Position numbers and translations under genes: made by a program. A DNA stretch of 64,000 nucleotides from Erinaceus europaeus (taxonomy: Eukaryota > Chordata > Mammalia > Eulipotyphla > Erinaceidae): contig NW_026647281.1 in the NCBI RefSeq assembly GCF_950295315.1, forward strand, positions 30,399 through 94,398. Direction: 5' to 3'. The notes under the pieces were generated by a model that was not told the origin of the DNA, made no database searches, and saw nothing but the letters and a program-made list of their open reading frames with translations. Position 1 is the first letter of the stretch. Each line of letters begins with the position of its first letter. This document shows positions 63,681 to 64,000 of the stretch, in pieces.

Positions 63681-64000
63681 GACTTATCTTTTAATTACTA
63701 ACTCTAGCTCAATTCCCACACTGGCCATAGGTTTTACTGCTAATGCGAAAGGAGTAAAGCCAGCAGTCCCTGACTCCTGTGACTTGCCTTTGGGACCCAT
63801 GAGCAGCTCTTGGGTCGCTTTAGGGGCACCCTCTTCCCATGAGTCTTGAATCCGTGTCTCACCTCCTTGAGGCTTGAACTCGGGTCCTGGCCCCTCTATG
63901 CTTGATTGAAACTGGGTCCCACTACAGCTGGCTTGAAGCCACCCTTCCAGCCATAAAAGTCAGGTGGATATATAGGCTGTGTATTTGATATGTGGACTCT
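63681..64000 (+). mobile_element. Second copy of the unclassified flank repeat
   Basis: Matches 38603-38930 with about seven differences in 320 bases by eye (for example a 5-base gap near 63756, cttgggtc for ctcgggtc, gaactcggg for gaactctgg). It runs off the window edge. Confidence 0.92.

Overview
This is a stretch of mammalian genome, not a microbial one. It has no operons or long conserved reading frames, abundant poly(A)-tailed SINEs, LINE-1 (L1) fragments, a retroviral LTR pair and microsatellites. The tRNA-derived SINE families here (for example the copies near 1650-1880 and 46500-46625) are ones I associate from memory with hedgehogs (Erinaceus). I suggest that host at about 0.75 confidence, untested by any search.

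Layout. Positions 1-38602 and 47547-63680 are tandem arrays of a macrosatellite of about 4.03-4.17 kb. I number the copies U1-U17. U1-U8 (1-32350) are closely related type A units. U9 (32351-34323) is a deleted A/B hybrid. U10 (34324-38449) is a complete, clearly diverged type B unit. U11 is a short stub that stops abruptly at 38602. From 38603 to 47546 lies non-array DNA: an unclassified interspersed repeat, the 3' part of an L1, two minus-strand exon-like segments resembling the PH domain of the ARHGAP20 family, a second L1 fragment, a SINE, and two LTR copies in inverted orientation. The array resumes at 47547, directly against the second LTR. It runs through U12-U15 (a type A subfamily, here A-prime) into U16 (A-prime/B chimera) and U17, which stops at 63680 at the same point as U11. 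Both ends are followed by the same flanking sequence, about 25.08 kb apart, so the locus appears to be a larger super-repeat of [flank - A units - terminal B unit].

Inside each unit there is a GC-rich part with Sp1-like GC boxes and, in some copies, an NRF1-type palindrome. It is followed by pyrimidine tracts, a GGAT tract, a short L1-like 3' tail, a CTT tract, four SINE-derived blocks separated by related spacers (with a variable TA or TATATG tract), and an A-run/T-run palindrome. Two exon-like segments, X (134 bp) and Y (251-254 bp), have splice-like borders and matching phases in type B and A-prime copies. Y is damaged in U1-U9. I could not identify a protein. No protein-coding gene is firmly supported; the ARHGAP20-like exons are the best homology-based call.

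The most informative aspects are the array history (near-identical U1/U2, U4/U7 and U13/U15 pairs, and mosaic units), the repeated B-type terminal unit, and the X/Y exon-like module. All comparisons were made by eye from the sequence. Percent identities and family assignments need alignment.
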